Shown here: positions 29,640-38,678 of the stretch, one piece after another
How the letters are laid out: the number at the start of each line of letters is the position of its first letter
Numbering within the stretch: the first letter of the stretch is position 1
NCBI RefSeq assembly: GCF_030845175.1
Contig: NZ_CP132542.1
Coordinates: 1,573,501-1,637,500, forward strand
Direction: 5' to 3'
DNA length: 64,000 bases
Origin: Coralliovum pocilloporae
GTDB taxonomy: Bacteria; Pseudomonadota; Alphaproteobacteria; Rhizobiales; Cohaesibacteraceae
The notes under the pieces: generated by a model
Databases searched by the model: none
Seen by the model: only the letters and a program-made list of their open reading frames with translations
What the model was told of the DNA's origin: nothing
Made by a program: the position numbers and the translations under genes

Positions 29640-30896
29640 GTGTCGGTTGACACCTTTGCCAATAAGAAACGCGGAATAGCCGGCCTGTTTTCGCGCCGGA
29701 CCGCTGCTGCTGTGACCATCGCAGCCGCTGGCCTTCTGGCTGCCTGCCAGCAATCAATCAATTTCGGTGGCACGCCACCTCCAGGCGGTGTTCAGACACC
29801 CACCCTGCAGACCAATGCTCCGCCACAGGGAGAACTGCTGGGTGCAGGATCTGTTCGTGTTGCATTGCTGGCGCCTCTCTCGGCCAATGGCAATACCGGT
29901 CGTCTGGCCCAGACCTTGCGGAATGCGGCGGAACTGGCTCTGAATGATTTTCAGGGCGCTGATATTCATGTGGTCGTCAAGGATACGGGCGGCAGACCGG
30001 ATCAGGCCCGGATAGCGGCAGAGCAGGCCGTTGCTGAAGGGGCTGAACTGATTATCGGCCCGTTGATTTCTGCCAATGTGAAAGCCGTCGGCACTGTTGC
30101 CCGTCCGGCCAATGTGCCGGTTATTGCCTTTTCCACCGATGTGGGAGCGGCTGCGCGTGGCATCCATCTTCTGAGTTTCCTGCCACAGAATGATGTGCAG
30201 GCGATTGTCGGCTATGCCTCCTCGCAGGGACGTCGTTCCTATGCGGCGCTTATTCCGCAGACCAGCTACGGCACTGTTGTGGAAGCGGCCTTCCGACAGG
30301 AAGTGGCCCGACGCGGCGGGCGTATCGTCTCGATTGAACGCTATGCGGTGAATTCGTCCAGCAGCGATTTCTCTCACCTTCAGGAACCGGCCAACCGGAT
30401 TGCACAGGTCGCGCCGCAGGTTGATGCGATCTTCCTGCCGGATGCCGGTGATATCGCACCATTCATGGCGCAGATCCTGTCAGCGGCCAAAGTGGATTTC
30501 CGCAAGGTGAAACTGCTTGGCACAGGACAATGGAACGACAAGCGGATTTTCAATGAATCCACGTTCCGCAAAGCCTGGTTCCCGGGCCCTGGAACGACCG
30601 GTTTCAAACGGTTCTCCGACCGTTATCAGGCTGCCTATAACAGCACGCCACCTCGTGTGGCATCCCTTGGATATGATGCGGTCATTCTGGCAGCCGGACT
30701 TGTTCGCGCGGCCGGGCCGGAGCGATTCTCCAATCGGGTGCTCACCAATGCTGATGGTTTCCTCGGCATTGACGGTGTCTTCCGCTTCCTGCAGGACGGG
30801 ACCAACCAGCGTGGGCTCGCCATCTACGAAGTGACCAACGGTGGATCACGCGAGATCAACCCTGCACCGCGTAGCTTCCGAAATACGGGATTCTGA
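29640..30896 (+). CDS. LpoA-like lipoprotein, periplasmic-binding-protein fold (penicillin-binding protein activator family)
   Basis: A 418-residue lipoprotein. The signal peptide ends in the lipobox GLLAAC, with lipidated C36. The remaining about 380 residues form a type I periplasmic-binding-protein (Peripla_BP_6) domain starting at VRVALLAPLSANGNTGRLAQ. The TPR-like N-terminal domain of enterobacterial LpoA is absent. Divergence from rsmI matches the LpoA locus, so a role as an outer-membrane regulator of a class A PBP is inferred; a PBP1A gene is at 59 kb. I chose the GTG at 29640 because GAGGAGG lies six bases upstream and it gives a proper signal peptide; the frame is open 31 codons further upstream. 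Confidence 0.85.
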   Translation: MSVDTFANKKRGIAGLFSRRTAAAVTIAAAGLLAACQQSINFGGTPPPGGVQTPTLQTNAPPQGELLGAGSVRVALLAPLSANGNTGRLAQTLRNAAELALNDFQGADIHVVVKDTGGRPDQARIAAEQAVAEGAELIIGPLISANVKAVGTVARPANVPVIAFSTDVGAAARGIHLLSFLPQNDVQAIVGYASSQGRRSYAALIPQTSYGTVVEAAFRQEVARRGGRIVSIERYAVNSSSSDFSHLQEPANRIAQVAPQVDAIFLPDAGDIAPFMAQILSAAKVDFRKVKLLGTGQWNDKRIFNESTFRKAWFPGPGTTGFKRFSDRYQAAYNSTPPRVASLGYDAVILAAGLVRAAGPERFSNRVLTNADGFLGIDGVFRFLQDGTNQRGLAIYEVTNGGSREINPAPRSFRNTGF

Positions 30897-30919
30897 TAAA
30901 GGACCGGTTGAAACAGAGT

Positions 30920-30946
30920 GCCGGAGCCTAAGGCTCCGGCTTTTTT
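30920..30946 (+). terminator. Intrinsic terminator after the LpoA-like gene
   Basis: GCCGGAGC-CTAAG-GCTCCGGC followed directly by six Ts. It is one of the clearest terminators in the window. The T-run overlaps the hemW stop codon on the other strand. Confidence 0.85.
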
Positions 30947-32102
30947 ATGCGGCAAGTTCTGCTGCAATGGCGTCCATAACAGGAAAACCGTCAGCTGTGA
31001 GGGAAAGGCGACGGTTGTCATCAACTGTAACCAGCCCGGTTTCCAGCAGGGTTTCCAGGCGGCTTTGATCGATCAGGCGTCCCCGTAACTGCTCATAGGG
31101 CGGAAGCGACAGACCTTCCTTCAGGCGCAGGCCCATAATCAGCATCTCATCAGCTTCTTCTTCAGGAACCAGCGGGCGGTCTTCAATGAAGCCATGTCCC
31201 TGTTCCATGACCAGCTTGAACCAGCTTTCCGGATGCCGTTCGGCAATTGTGGCATATCGGGCATTGGCACCGACCAGCCGCCCATGGGCACCGGCACCGA
31301 TCCCTGCATATTCTCCATAGCGCCAGTAAAGCAGGTTATGCCGGGCTTCTGCGCCGGGACGGGCATGATTGGAAATTTCATAGGCCGGAAGGCCATGCGC
31401 GCGGGTCAATGCCTGGGTCAGGTCATAAAAATCAGCGGCAAGGTCATTATCCGGGACAACCAGTCGCCCGCGCTTGTGCAGGGCGGCAAATGGCGTCTCG
31501 GGCTCAATGGTCAGCTGATAGAGTGATAGATGATCCGCAGCATAGGCAAAGGCCTGCTCAAGCTCCTGTTCCCAGTCAGAAAGGCTCTGGTTCGGGCGGG
31601 CATAGATCAGGTCGAAGGACAGGCGTGGAAACACATCCCGGGCAAGGGTAATGGCCTCCTGGGCCTCCCTCGCGGAATGAAGACGACCGAGGGTTTTCAG
31701 GTCGTCATCGTGGAAAGACTGGACTCCCAGAGACACCCGGTTGACCCCGGCTGACCGATAGCCGCGAAAATTCCGCGCATCAGCGCTGGCCGGGTTGGCT
31801 TCCAGCGTGATTTCGATATCCGGCTGATGACCCCAGAGTTTTGCGGTCTCTGAAAGAAGAACATCAACTGTTGCGGGGTCCATCAGGGATGGCGTTCCGC
31901 CACCAAAGAAAATGGAGGAAAGCGTACGTCCGGGTGTCCGTGTAGCAACAAAGCGCAGCTCCGTCAGGTAAGCCTTGAGAAACTCGGCCTGATTGACCGG
32001 CTTGTGCCGCACATGGCTGTTGAAATCGCAATAAGGGCATTTGGCCGCGCAGAATGGCCAATGAATATAGAGGCCGAAGGGGGCGGGGTCTGCCTCAGCC
32101 AT
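30945..32102 (-). CDS. hemW: Radical-SAM heme chaperone HemW-type protein
   Basis: HemN-like radical-SAM protein that lacks coproporphyrinogen oxidase activity in characterised members and acts as a heme chaperone. The cluster motif is C18-xxx-C22-xx-C25 ([15 protein letters not shown]), followed by [20 protein letters not shown]. The HemW-type C-terminal domain is present. The ATG at 32102 gives 385 residues; the frame is open upstream, but the family begins here. It overlaps the rdgB stop by eight bases, suggesting an rph-rdgB-hemW operon. Confidence 0.94.
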   Translation of the reverse strand: MAEADPAPFGLYIHWPFCAAKCPYCDFNSHVRHKPVNQAEFLKAYLTELRFVATRTPGRTLSSIFFGGGTPSLMDPATVDVLLSETAKLWGHQPDIEITLEANPASADARNFRGYRSAGVNRVSLGVQSFHDDDLKTLGRLHSAREAQEAITLARDVFPRLSFDLIYARPNQSLSDWEQELEQAFAYAADHLSLYQLTIEPETPFAALHKRGRLVVPDNDLAADFYDLTQALTRAHGLPAYEISNHARPGAEARHNLLYWRYGEYAGIGAGAHGRLVGANARYATIAERHPESWFKLVMEQGHGFIEDRPLVPEEEADEMLIMGLRLKEGLSLPPYEQLRGRLIDQSRLETLLETGLVTVDDNRRLSLTADGFPVMDAIAAELAA

Positions 32103-32739
32103 TATCGCCGAGACAGGTTTCCGAAAACAGCGCAAAGGCCCGGGCCCGATGGGACAGACCACACGCATCGCCGCGGGGGCCGTGCTTCTCGTCAGCGGTC
32201 ATCTCGCCAAAGGTCTTGTCTTCACCCTCCGGCAGAAAGACAGGATCATAGCCAAAGCCTTTCTCGCCGCGCGGGGGCCAGACGATCTGTCCCTCAACTT
32301 CACCCCGGAACAGGTCATGATGACCGTCCGGCCAGGCCAGGCAGAGAACCGCGACAAACCGGGCGGTCCGGCCTTCCGGTGTCAGGGCACCTTTGGCCTG
32401 CAGTTTTTCCTCAACGGTCCGCATGGCCATGGGAAAATCCTTTTCAGGCCCCGCCCAGCGGGCTGAATAAATGCCAGGATCGCCATCAAGAGCATCAATC
32501 GCGAGGCCAGAATCGTCAGCAAGAGCAGGCAGGCCGGTCGCTTTGGCTGCGGCCTCTGCCTTGAGAATGGCATTGGCCTCAAATGTGTCGCCGGTTTCCT
32601 CCGGTTCTTCCAGATCAAGATCTCCGGCGCTTTTGACCGGGATGCTGAACGGGGCCAGGAGTTCCCTGATTTCCCGGACCTTGCCCTGGTTATGGCTGGC
32701 AACCACAAGGGTGCCTTCGGTCAGGCGACGAACATCCAT
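32095..32739 (-). CDS. rdgB: Non-canonical purine NTP pyrophosphatase (RdgB/HAM1)
   Basis: Hydrolyses dITP, XTP and ITP to monophosphates and so keeps deaminated purines out of DNA and RNA. Signatures: [20 protein letters not shown] (about 12-31), [24 protein letters not shown] (catalytic acidic region near 75) and [19 protein letters not shown]. Length 214 is normal. Two bases downstream of rph, so probably co-transcribed. Confidence 0.96.
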   Translation of the reverse strand: MDVRRLTEGTLVVASHNQGKVREIRELLAPFSIPVKSAGDLDLEEPEETGDTFEANAILKAEAAAKATGLPALADDSGLAIDALDGDPGIYSARWAGPEKDFPMAMRTVEEKLQAKGALTPEGRTARFVAVLCLAWPDGHHDLFRGEVEGQIVWPPRGEKGFGYDPVFLPEGEDKTFGEMTADEKHGPRGDACGLSHRARAFALFSETCLGDNG

Positions 32740-32741
32740 CT

Positions 32742-33464
32742 TTACGCTCCGATGGTCTGTTTCTGAAGGTCAACCAGTTCGCCAATGCCTTTCTTGGCCA
32801 GCCCGAGAAGGCTGTTGAACTGCTCTTCAGAGAATGGCGCGCCTTCGGCTGTTCCCTGAATTTCGACAATGCCGCCACTGCCGGTCATTACGAAATTGGC
32901 GTCTGTCTCTGCTTCTGAATCTTCCGGATAATCCAGATCAAGCACTGCATTGCCGCGATAGATTCCACAGGAAATAGCGGCGACCTGGTCTTTCAGAACA
33001 GCATCCACGGAGCTGATCATGTCACGTTTTGCCATCCAGCTCAGGCACTGGTGCAGGGCCACCCAGGCGCCGGTGATTGATGCTGTTCGGGTACCGCCAT
33101 CCGCCTGCAGCACGTCGCAGTCGATGGTAATCTGTCGTTCGCCAAGAGCCTGAAGGTTGACCACTGCCCGGAGGGAACGCCCGATCAGGCGCTGGATTTC
33201 CTGCGTCCGTCCCGATTGCTTCCCGGCTGTTGCCTCGCGACGCATGCGGTCTGATGTGGATCGCGGCAGCATGCCATATTCGGCTGTGACCCAGCCTTTG
33301 CCGCCACCACGCAGCCAGGGCGGAACCCGCTCTTCAAGGCTGGCCGTGCAAAGAACGTGGGTCTGTCCGCATCGGATCAGGCAGGAACCTTCCGCGTGGC
33401 GGGAAAAGCTCTGTTCCATCTTCACGGAACGCATTTCATCGACTTCGCGCAATGACGGACGCAT
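32742..33464 (-). CDS. rph: Ribonuclease PH
   Basis: Phosphorolytic 3'-5' exoribonuclease for tRNA 3'-end maturation. The N-terminus [20 protein letters not shown], the [23 protein letters not shown] segment and the phosphate-site [20 protein letters not shown] are intact. The ATG at 33464 gives 240 residues, the usual length; the frame stays open 85 codons upstream without family features. Divergent from hrcA, another conserved rhizobial arrangement. Confidence 0.96.
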   Translation of the reverse strand: MRPSLREVDEMRSVKMEQSFSRHAEGSCLIRCGQTHVLCTASLEERVPPWLRGGGKGWVTAEYGMLPRSTSDRMRREATAGKQSGRTQEIQRLIGRSLRAVVNLQALGERQITIDCDVLQADGGTRTASITGAWVALHQCLSWMAKRDMISSVDAVLKDQVAAISCGIYRGNAVLDLDYPEDSEAETDANFVMTGSGGIVEIQGTAEGAPFSEEQFNSLLGLAKKGIGELVDLQKQTIGA

Positions 33465-33710
33465 GGGCAGGGTCTCCGGTTTGTCTGTTTCTGCGCTTGT
33501 AGTGCGGCGAGACAGACGGGTAAAGCAAAACAATCGCGAATCACGCAAGAATTGCTCAAGCTTCCGGGCTAAATCGTGACCGCTTCGCAGAAACAGCATC
33601 CGGAAAGGGCGAAATTTATGCGTCCGGGCCCGGGAAGGGATGACGGGACGGGTTGAAGAGACTACGCTGATTGTGAAACGTGGGCCTGATCCCCGGTGTG
33701 GAGAGTATTG

Positions 33711-34775
33711 ATGAGTCACAGAAGCGAAGATCTGAAGTCACTGGATACGCGGTCCAGAGAGATCTTTCGTGAGATTGTCGAGCTGTTTCTTGAAACCGGC
33801 GAACCGGTGGGTTCCCGAAATGTAAGCCGAAAACTTCAGACCCCGTTATCTGCGGCCTCCGTGCGCAATGTGATGACAGATCTGGAGCAGCTCGGCCTTG
33901 TCTATGCGCCACATATCAGCGCAGGGCGTCTGCCGACGGAAATCGGCCTGAGATTCTTTGTCGATTCGCTTCTGGAAGTGGGAGACCTGACCCGGGAAGA
34001 GCGCCAGCAGATCGAGGCGCAGGTTCAGATAGCCGGGAAAGGCCAGACCGTGGAAGCCATGCTGACAGATGCCATTCAGGCGCTGTCCGGCCTGTCGCAC
34101 GGAGCAGGAATTGTTCTGACAGGCAAGGCGGACACACGTCTGAAGCATATCGAGTTTGTCCGGCTTGAGCCCACACGTGCGCTTGTTGTGCTGGTCAGTG
34201 AGGACGGATCGGTTGAAAACCGTCTGGTCGAGCTGCCTGCCGGATTGCCCAGCTCCGCTCTGGTCGAAGCCTCCAATTATCTTAATGCGCATATTCGCGG
34301 CAGAACGCTTGCGGAAGCTCAGAAGGAGATCGTGTCTTCCATCCAGAAACAGCGGGCCGAGCTCGACCTTCTGACCCAGGACATTATCGAACGCGGACTG
34401 GCCACCTGGGGCACGAGCGAGGCAGACCAGCCCCAGCGTCTGATTGTGCGGGGGCGTGCCAATCTGCTGGGCGATCTGAAAGAAGTGGAAGAGCTTGAAC
34501 GGATCAGGCTGCTTTTTGATGATCTCGAATCCAAACAGGAGCTGGTTCAACTTCTTGGTCTGGCAGAGGCCGGTGAAGGGGTCCGGATCTTTATCGGTTC
34601 CGAGAACAAGCTGTTTTCCCTGTCAGGCTCATCTCTGATTGTCGCCCCCTATCGCAATGCCCAGCAGCAGGTGATTGGTGCTCTGGGCGTCATCGGGCCG
34701 ACACGCCTCAACTATGCGCGGGTGATACCGATGGTGGATTACACGGCCAGGGTGATAAGCCGCCTTATGGGGTGA
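33711..34775 (+). CDS. hrcA: Heat-inducible transcriptional repressor HrcA
   Basis: Represses heat-shock operons by binding CIRCE elements; its activity depends on GroEL in studied species. Winged-helix N-terminus (about 10-85; [40 protein letters not shown]), then the GAF-like HrcA domain, ending in [20 protein letters not shown]. The ATG at 33711 has GGAGAG upstream and gives 354 residues; five codons upstream is another ATG in frame. No CIRCE element is visible in the window, so its target (probably groESL) is elsewhere. grpE follows 135 bases later. Confidence 0.96.
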   Translation: MSHRSEDLKSLDTRSREIFREIVELFLETGEPVGSRNVSRKLQTPLSAASVRNVMTDLEQLGLVYAPHISAGRLPTEIGLRFFVDSLLEVGDLTREERQQIEAQVQIAGKGQTVEAMLTDAIQALSGLSHGAGIVLTGKADTRLKHIEFVRLEPTRALVVLVSEDGSVENRLVELPAGLPSSALVEASNYLNAHIRGRTLAEAQKEIVSSIQKQRAELDLLTQDIIERGLATWGTSEADQPQRLIVRGRANLLGDLKEVEELERIRLLFDDLESKQELVQLLGLAEAGEGVRIFIGSENKLFSLSGSSLIVAPYRNAQQQVIGALGVIGPTRLNYARVIPMVDYTARVISRLMG

Positions 34776-34910
34776 TTTTCGGGGCGGGGTAGTGCTGGCT
34801 GGATCTGTTGTCGATCAGGCCTTGATTTTTCCCTTGGAAAAGCTGATATCCGGGGTCAAGAGATTTAGGTGTCTGAGCCCTGGATCGACCGTGCCCTCAA
34901 AGAGGATGAA

Positions 34911-35561
34911 ATGACGGATACCAAGACAAACGAGACTGCGGCTGAGACTGCTCTGCCGGAAAACCAGCCAGCAGACCATGCAGCGCAGGATGATGCGGCA
35001 CCGGCTGAAGACAGTATTGACCCGGTACAGCAGCGCATTGAAGCGCTGGAGCAGGAAGCTGCAAACGCCAAGGACCAGCTTTTGCGCACTCTGGCCGAAA
35101 TGGAAAACCTGCGCCGCCGTACGGAGAAGGAAATCCGTGACGCCAAGCAATATTCCGCTGCAAGCTTTGCCCGCGACATGCTGACGGTCGGGGACAACCT
35201 GACCCGTGCGCTGGATGCTGTGCCTGAGGAATCCCGCAACAGCGATGATGCCGGTCTGAAGGCCCTGATTGAGGGTGTTGAGATGACCGGACGGGAGATG
35301 AACAATCTCCTTGAAAAACATGGTGTGAAAAAGCTGGATCCGGAAGGTCAGAAATTTGACCCGAATTTCCATCAGGCGATGTTTGAGATTCCCAATACGG
35401 ATGTGCCGAACAATACGGTTCTACAGGTGATGCAGGCTGGTTATGTGATCGGTGATCGTGTTCTGCGCCCGGCCATGGTGGGTGTGTCCAAGGGCGGACC
35501 AAAGGAACGCAAGCCGGAAGGCAATGCAGAGCCGGGATCGCGGGTTGATACCAGCGCCTGA
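34911..35561 (+). CDS. grpE: Co-chaperone and nucleotide-exchange factor GrpE
   Basis: Releases ADP from DnaK. An acidic, alanine-rich N-terminus (1-35) is followed by a long coiled coil (about 35-110; [24 protein letters not shown] heptads) and the C-terminal beta domain ([37 protein letters not shown]). The ATG at 34911 (216 residues) has AGAGGA just upstream; a GTG at 34869 would add 14 residues. dnaK and dnaJ are not in the window. The dispersed repeat starts 10 bases after the stop. Confidence 0.95.
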   Translation: MTDTKTNETAAETALPENQPADHAAQDDAAPAEDSIDPVQQRIEALEQEAANAKDQLLRTLAEMENLRRRTEKEIRDAKQYSAASFARDMLTVGDNLTRALDAVPEESRNSDDAGLKALIEGVEMTGREMNNLLEKHGVKKLDPEGQKFDPNFHQAMFEIPNTDVPNNTVLQVMQAGYVIGDRVLRPAMVGVSKGGPKERKPEGNAEPGSRVDTSA

Positions 35562-35571
35562 TGGTTTAAAG

Positions 35572-35670
35572 GGTGCTTCTGAAAAGTTGATAGACTTTCC
35601 AGATAAAAGCTCGCGCAGAAACAAACTCTTAAAGCACCGCTACCATCAAGTTAAAGGTCTGGTGCTTTAG
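35572..35670. repeat. Dispersed ~100-base intergenic repeat, copy 2
   Basis: Second copy of the element at 23023-23122, same orientation. Hairpin 1: TCTGAAAAGT (35578-35587) with ACTTTCCAGA (35594-35603), one mismatch. Hairpin 2: TAAAGCACC (35630-35638) with GGTGCTTTA (35661-35669), perfect 9 bp. GGTGCTT at the 5' edge could also pair with AAGCACC at 35632-35638, so two mutually exclusive folds exist. It lies between convergent grpE and the outer-membrane protein gene. Confidence 0.85.
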
Positions 35671-35698
35671 ACGCTGTTCCCGATATTCAAGCCGAATC

Positions 35699-35731
35699 AA
35701 AAAAGCCGCCGATACACTATCGGCGGCTTTC
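35699..35731. terminator. Bidirectional terminator between grpE and the outer-membrane protein gene
   Basis: GCCGCCGATA and TATCGGCGGC pair in a perfect 10-bp stem with loop CAC; A-rich sequence on the left and TTTCTTA on the right give a U-tract on both strands. Suits the two converging genes. Confidence 0.8.
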
Positions 35732-35753
35732 TTATGACGTGATCTCTGTCTGA

Positions 35754-36464
35754 TCAGAACCGGTAACGAACACCGATTGATGCAGAGATTGACTCGTATT
35801 CGGATTCCTGTGTGGTGGTCAGTGCACCACCAAGCCCGCCTGCGCCAGCGGGGCCAGGGCCGCCGAACCGGTCCAGATCCGGGTCTTCCGTGCCGAGATA
35901 GCGACCTTCAACGAAGATATCGAACTGATCTGTAGCCTTGTAGGTCACGCCAGCAATGAACTGGTAGGCGAAAACCGTGTCTTCATCGTTGATGTTGGCA
36001 CCGCCACCATAAACGACATTCTTGTCGATATGGGTAAAGCCGATACCGGCGCCCAGATAAGGATGAAAGCGATCGCTGAACTGTGTGAAGTCATAATAGG
36101 CGTTCACAAAACCGGACAGGCTTTCGTTATCGTCGCTGACAACGTTCTGCGGTGCGGTGTTGAACACCAGGCTGTCTGTATCGTTGGTGCGGTAAGACAG
36201 TTCACCTTCCAGTCGCACGGCGCCACGTTCTGCCAGATCCCAGCTGTAACCGACGAAGCCGCTGATAACGGCGCCTGTGTCGAAGTCTTCTTCTACACGG
36301 CGAAGGCCGCCTGCAACTGTGTTGCTGACGCTGTCGGCGTCTTCGAGAAAGTTCAGGCCAACTGAACCGCCGACGTAAAAATTGTTGCCCTCAGCCTGTG
36401 CTGCCCCAGCCAGGAGAGCTGTCGCTGCTCCGGCCATGAGAACGCTCAATACGTTCCGTCTCAT
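35754..36464 (-). CDS. Outer-membrane beta-barrel protein (OmpA/Opa-like, PF13505 type)
   Basis: A 236-residue protein with a clear signal peptide (VLSVLMAGAATALLAGAAQA, cleavage near residue 24) followed by alternating amphipathic strands such as NNFYVGGSVGLNFLEDAD and FHPYLGAGIGFTHIDKNVVY, and a terminal Phe in ASIGVRYRF, the usual C-terminal barrel signature. The function beyond a small outer-membrane porin-like barrel cannot be told. GGAAGGA precedes the ATG by about nine bases. An AT-rich region with a candidate promoter lies upstream. Confidence 0.9.
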   Translation of the reverse strand: MRRNVLSVLMAGAATALLAGAAQAEGNNFYVGGSVGLNFLEDADSVSNTVAGGLRRVEEDFDTGAVISGFVGYSWDLAERGAVRLEGELSYRTNDTDSLVFNTAPQNVVSDDNESLSGFVNAYYDFTQFSDRFHPYLGAGIGFTHIDKNVVYGGGANINDEDTVFAYQFIAGVTYKATDQFDIFVEGRYLGTEDPDLDRFGGPGPAGAGGLGGALTTTQESEYESISASIGVRYRF

Positions 36465-36487
36465 TTATTAATTCCTTCCGGGTCGAG

Positions 36488-36516
36488 AATAAACGAGCTT
36501 GCCCTATGGAGGGCAA
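36488..36516 (-). promoter_or_regulatory. Candidate promoter and palindrome for the outer-membrane protein gene
   Basis: On the minus strand TTGCCC and TTTATT are 17 bases apart. The -35 box is part of a perfect inverted repeat, TTGCCCT-CCAT-AGGGCAA (36499-36516), which could be an operator or leader hairpin. Confidence 0.35.
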
Positions 36517-36540
36517 TACCACCTCTGTAACAATCCAAGA

Positions 36541-36690
36541 ATTAATTTATTCAGAAGGTGAAGAAAAATAAGATAACGTTGCCGTGAAGACACGTTATTT
36601 GCTGAATAATTAGGCAGATTGAGCGAATATTACAGGAATATACCTAATATTCAGAATATATATACAAATATCTGAATATTTATTGCTTAA
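36541..36690. other. AT-rich intergenic block with inverted repeats
   Basis: I count 41 G or C in 150 bases (27%), against about 55-60% in neighbouring genes. Inverted repeats: AATATTCAGA (36646-36655) with TCTGAATATT (36671-36680), and ATAACGT (36573-36579) with ACGTTAT (36592-36598). It lies after alkB and before the outer-membrane protein gene, both minus-strand. Likely holds upstream promoter/protein-binding sequence; no gene is seen. Confidence 0.7.
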
Positions 36691-37332
36691 TTAGAACTCT
36701 GACTTATTAACTCGCCTCAGGGTAAGGTTGATCCGTCCGTCTTCCGGAATATCCGGGTGCACGTTCTTCAGAAGAGTGGATGTTCCCGGGTAAATTCGGG
36801 TAACGCCATGATAGGCGAGGCGACTGTCACCATCCAGGATCAGGATGTCACCGGATTGCAGAGTGATTCGATTCGTTTTGCCGCCGCGTGTGGTTCCTCC
36901 GATGCGAAACAGGGCTGTGGCTCCCAGAGAGATGGACAATACAGGAGCGTCCAGATTCACTTCATCGCGATCCTGATGCAGGCCGAGCTTTGCCTGTGCA
37001 TCATAGACATTGATCAGGCAGGCTTCGGGTTCTGCAGCATTTGGCAGAAGGTCCCTCCATAGAGTGCGGAGCTGTTGGGGCATGTCCGGCCAGAAGAGCC
37101 CGGTATCAGGATGCGTCGACTGATACCGATAACCGGCTTTGTCCGAAACCCAGCCAAGAGAGCCGCAATTGCTCATCCGCACGGAAAACGGCTTGCCGCT
37201 GCGTGGCATGGACGGACGGAACAGCGGAGCCTGTGAAAGGCATGACAGGATGGCATCACGCAGCATGGTCTGTGCGTTGCGTGACAAGGCACCGGGCAGG
37301 TAACGGGCATTGCGAATGAGGAGCTCAGCCAT
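36691..37332 (-). CDS. alkB: AlkB-family Fe(II)/2-oxoglutarate-dependent DNA demethylase
   Basis: Direct-reversal repair enzyme that oxidatively removes N1-methyladenine and N3-methylcytosine. The facial triad is H119-x-D121 (GLHQDRDE) and H175 (LAYHGVTRI); the 2-oxoglutarate-binding arginines are R200 and R206 (GRINLTLRR), with the spacing of Escherichia coli AlkB. Length 213 matches. No ada gene is next to it. It diverges from dnaN across 204 bases. Confidence 0.93.
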   Translation of the reverse strand: MAELLIRNARYLPGALSRNAQTMLRDAILSCLSQAPLFRPSMPRSGKPFSVRMSNCGSLGWVSDKAGYRYQSTHPDTGLFWPDMPQQLRTLWRDLLPNAAEPEACLINVYDAQAKLGLHQDRDEVNLDAPVLSISLGATALFRIGGTTRGGKTNRITLQSGDILILDGDSRLAYHGVTRIYPGTSTLLKNVHPDIPEDGRINLTLRRVNKSEF

Positions 37333-37466
37333 GATTGTTTCTCACCTGGCAGGCTCCGGGCCCGAATGTCGATATCTGCTCAGGCAGCATGTCCGTATTC
37401 CTGTCTTTTCCCCAATGTCATTTCCATGGCAATGCCTCTTGCTCTTTTTGCCGAAAAAGGCCAGAG

Positions 37467-37495
37467 TTGCCGACCCGTTTACGGGGCGCTATAGA
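37467..37495 (+). promoter_or_regulatory. Candidate dnaN promoter
   Basis: TTGCCG (37467-37472) and TATAGA (37490-37495) at 17-base spacing, 42 bases upstream of the dnaN ATG. No DnaA box is evident in the alkB-dnaN interval. Confidence 0.45.
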
Positions 37496-37536
37496 ACCAT
37501 CACACGTATTTAAGTTTAGACGAGACGGACAGATCC

Positions 37537-38655
37537 ATGAAGATCACATTGGAGCGGACAAACCTGCTGAGATCGCTCAACCACGTGCATCGGGTTGTCG
37601 AACGCAGAAACACGATTCCCATTCTGTCCAATGTTCTTTTGCGTACGGATGGCGGTGAACTCAGCCTGAAGGCGACGGATCTTGATCTGGAAGTTGTCGA
37701 GCGCGTCCCCGCCATTGTCGAGGCCGCTGGCGCGACCACGGTTCCCGCGCACATGCTGTATGATATTGTCCGCAAACTGCCTGAAGGCTCGGAAGTGTCC
37801 CTGGCCACCAGTGCGGATGGTGCCACGGTCGAGCTGACCTCCGGTCGCTCCCGCTTCCGGCTGCAGATGCTGCCGGAATCTGATTTCCCTGATTTGACGG
37901 CCGGTGATTTCAGCCATCGGTTCTCCCTGAAGGCGTCCGAACTAAAAGGCCTCGTTGATCGCACTCAGTTTGCAATCTCCACTGAGGAGACCCGCTATTA
38001 CCTGAACGGCATTTTCTTCCACACGGTAGAAACCGGTGGCGATCTGTCCCTGCGCGCCGTTGCAACGGACGGCCACCGCCTTGCACAGGCCGAGCGGGCC
38101 GCACCTTCTGGATCAGAAGGCATGCCGGGCATTATCGTGCCGCGCAAGACAGTTTCCGAAATCCAGAAACTGCTTGAAGATCCGGATGCGGATGTCTCCG
38201 TTGAGCTGTCCGAGACAAAGATTCGTGTTTCTGTCGGCACGGTGGTGCTGACGTCGAAACTGATCGACGGCACATTCCCAGATTATGGCCGGGTGATCCC
38301 GCAGGGCAACGACAAGGAAATGATTGTCGATTGCGAGCTGTTCGCTAAGGCCGTTGATCGCGTATCGACCATCTCAAGCGAGCGTGGTCGTGCTGTCAAA
38401 CTGTCCATGACCGATGATCGCCTGACCCTGACGGTGACCAACCCGGATTCTGGTTCGGCCACAGATGAGCTGGCCGTGGAATATCAGGCGGAGGATCTGG
38501 AGATCGGCTTTAACGCCCGCTATCTGCTGGATGTAACCGATCAACTGCAGACCGGCACGGCAATCTTCAAGCTGTCTGATCCGGGATCCCCGACACTCAT
38601 TCTGGACAATGGTGCAACAGACACGCTCTATGTGCTGATGCCGATGCGCGTATAG
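37537..38655 (+). CDS. dnaN: DNA polymerase III sliding clamp (beta subunit)
   Basis: Ring-shaped processivity clamp. MKITLERTNLLRSLNHVHRV, RNTIPILSNVLLRTDGGEL and the C-terminal LYVLMPMRV are diagnostic, as is FPDYGRVIPQ in the third domain. Length 372 is normal, with three repeated clamp domains. It is followed by recF after 23 bases; dnaA is not upstream, where alkB is instead found on the other strand. Confidence 0.97.
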   Translation: MKITLERTNLLRSLNHVHRVVERRNTIPILSNVLLRTDGGELSLKATDLDLEVVERVPAIVEAAGATTVPAHMLYDIVRKLPEGSEVSLATSADGATVELTSGRSRFRLQMLPESDFPDLTAGDFSHRFSLKASELKGLVDRTQFAISTEETRYYLNGIFFHTVETGGDLSLRAVATDGHRLAQAERAAPSGSEGMPGIIVPRKTVSEIQKLLEDPDADVSVELSETKIRVSVGTVVLTSKLIDGTFPDYGRVIPQGNDKEMIVDCELFAKAVDRVSTISSERGRAVKLSMTDDRLTLTVTNPDSGSATDELAVEYQAEDLEIGFNARYLLDVTDQLQTGTAIFKLSDPGSPTLILDNGATDTLYVLMPMRV

Positions 38656-38678
38656 CCATCGCAGCTTCTGGTGCCGAC

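Noticed and set aside
33465..34910. CIRCE element or clear RpoH promoter near hrcA and grpE
   Set aside because: No TTAGCACTC-N9-GAGTGCTAA-like element is visible, and heat-shock promoter resemblance before hrcA and grpE is too weak to call.
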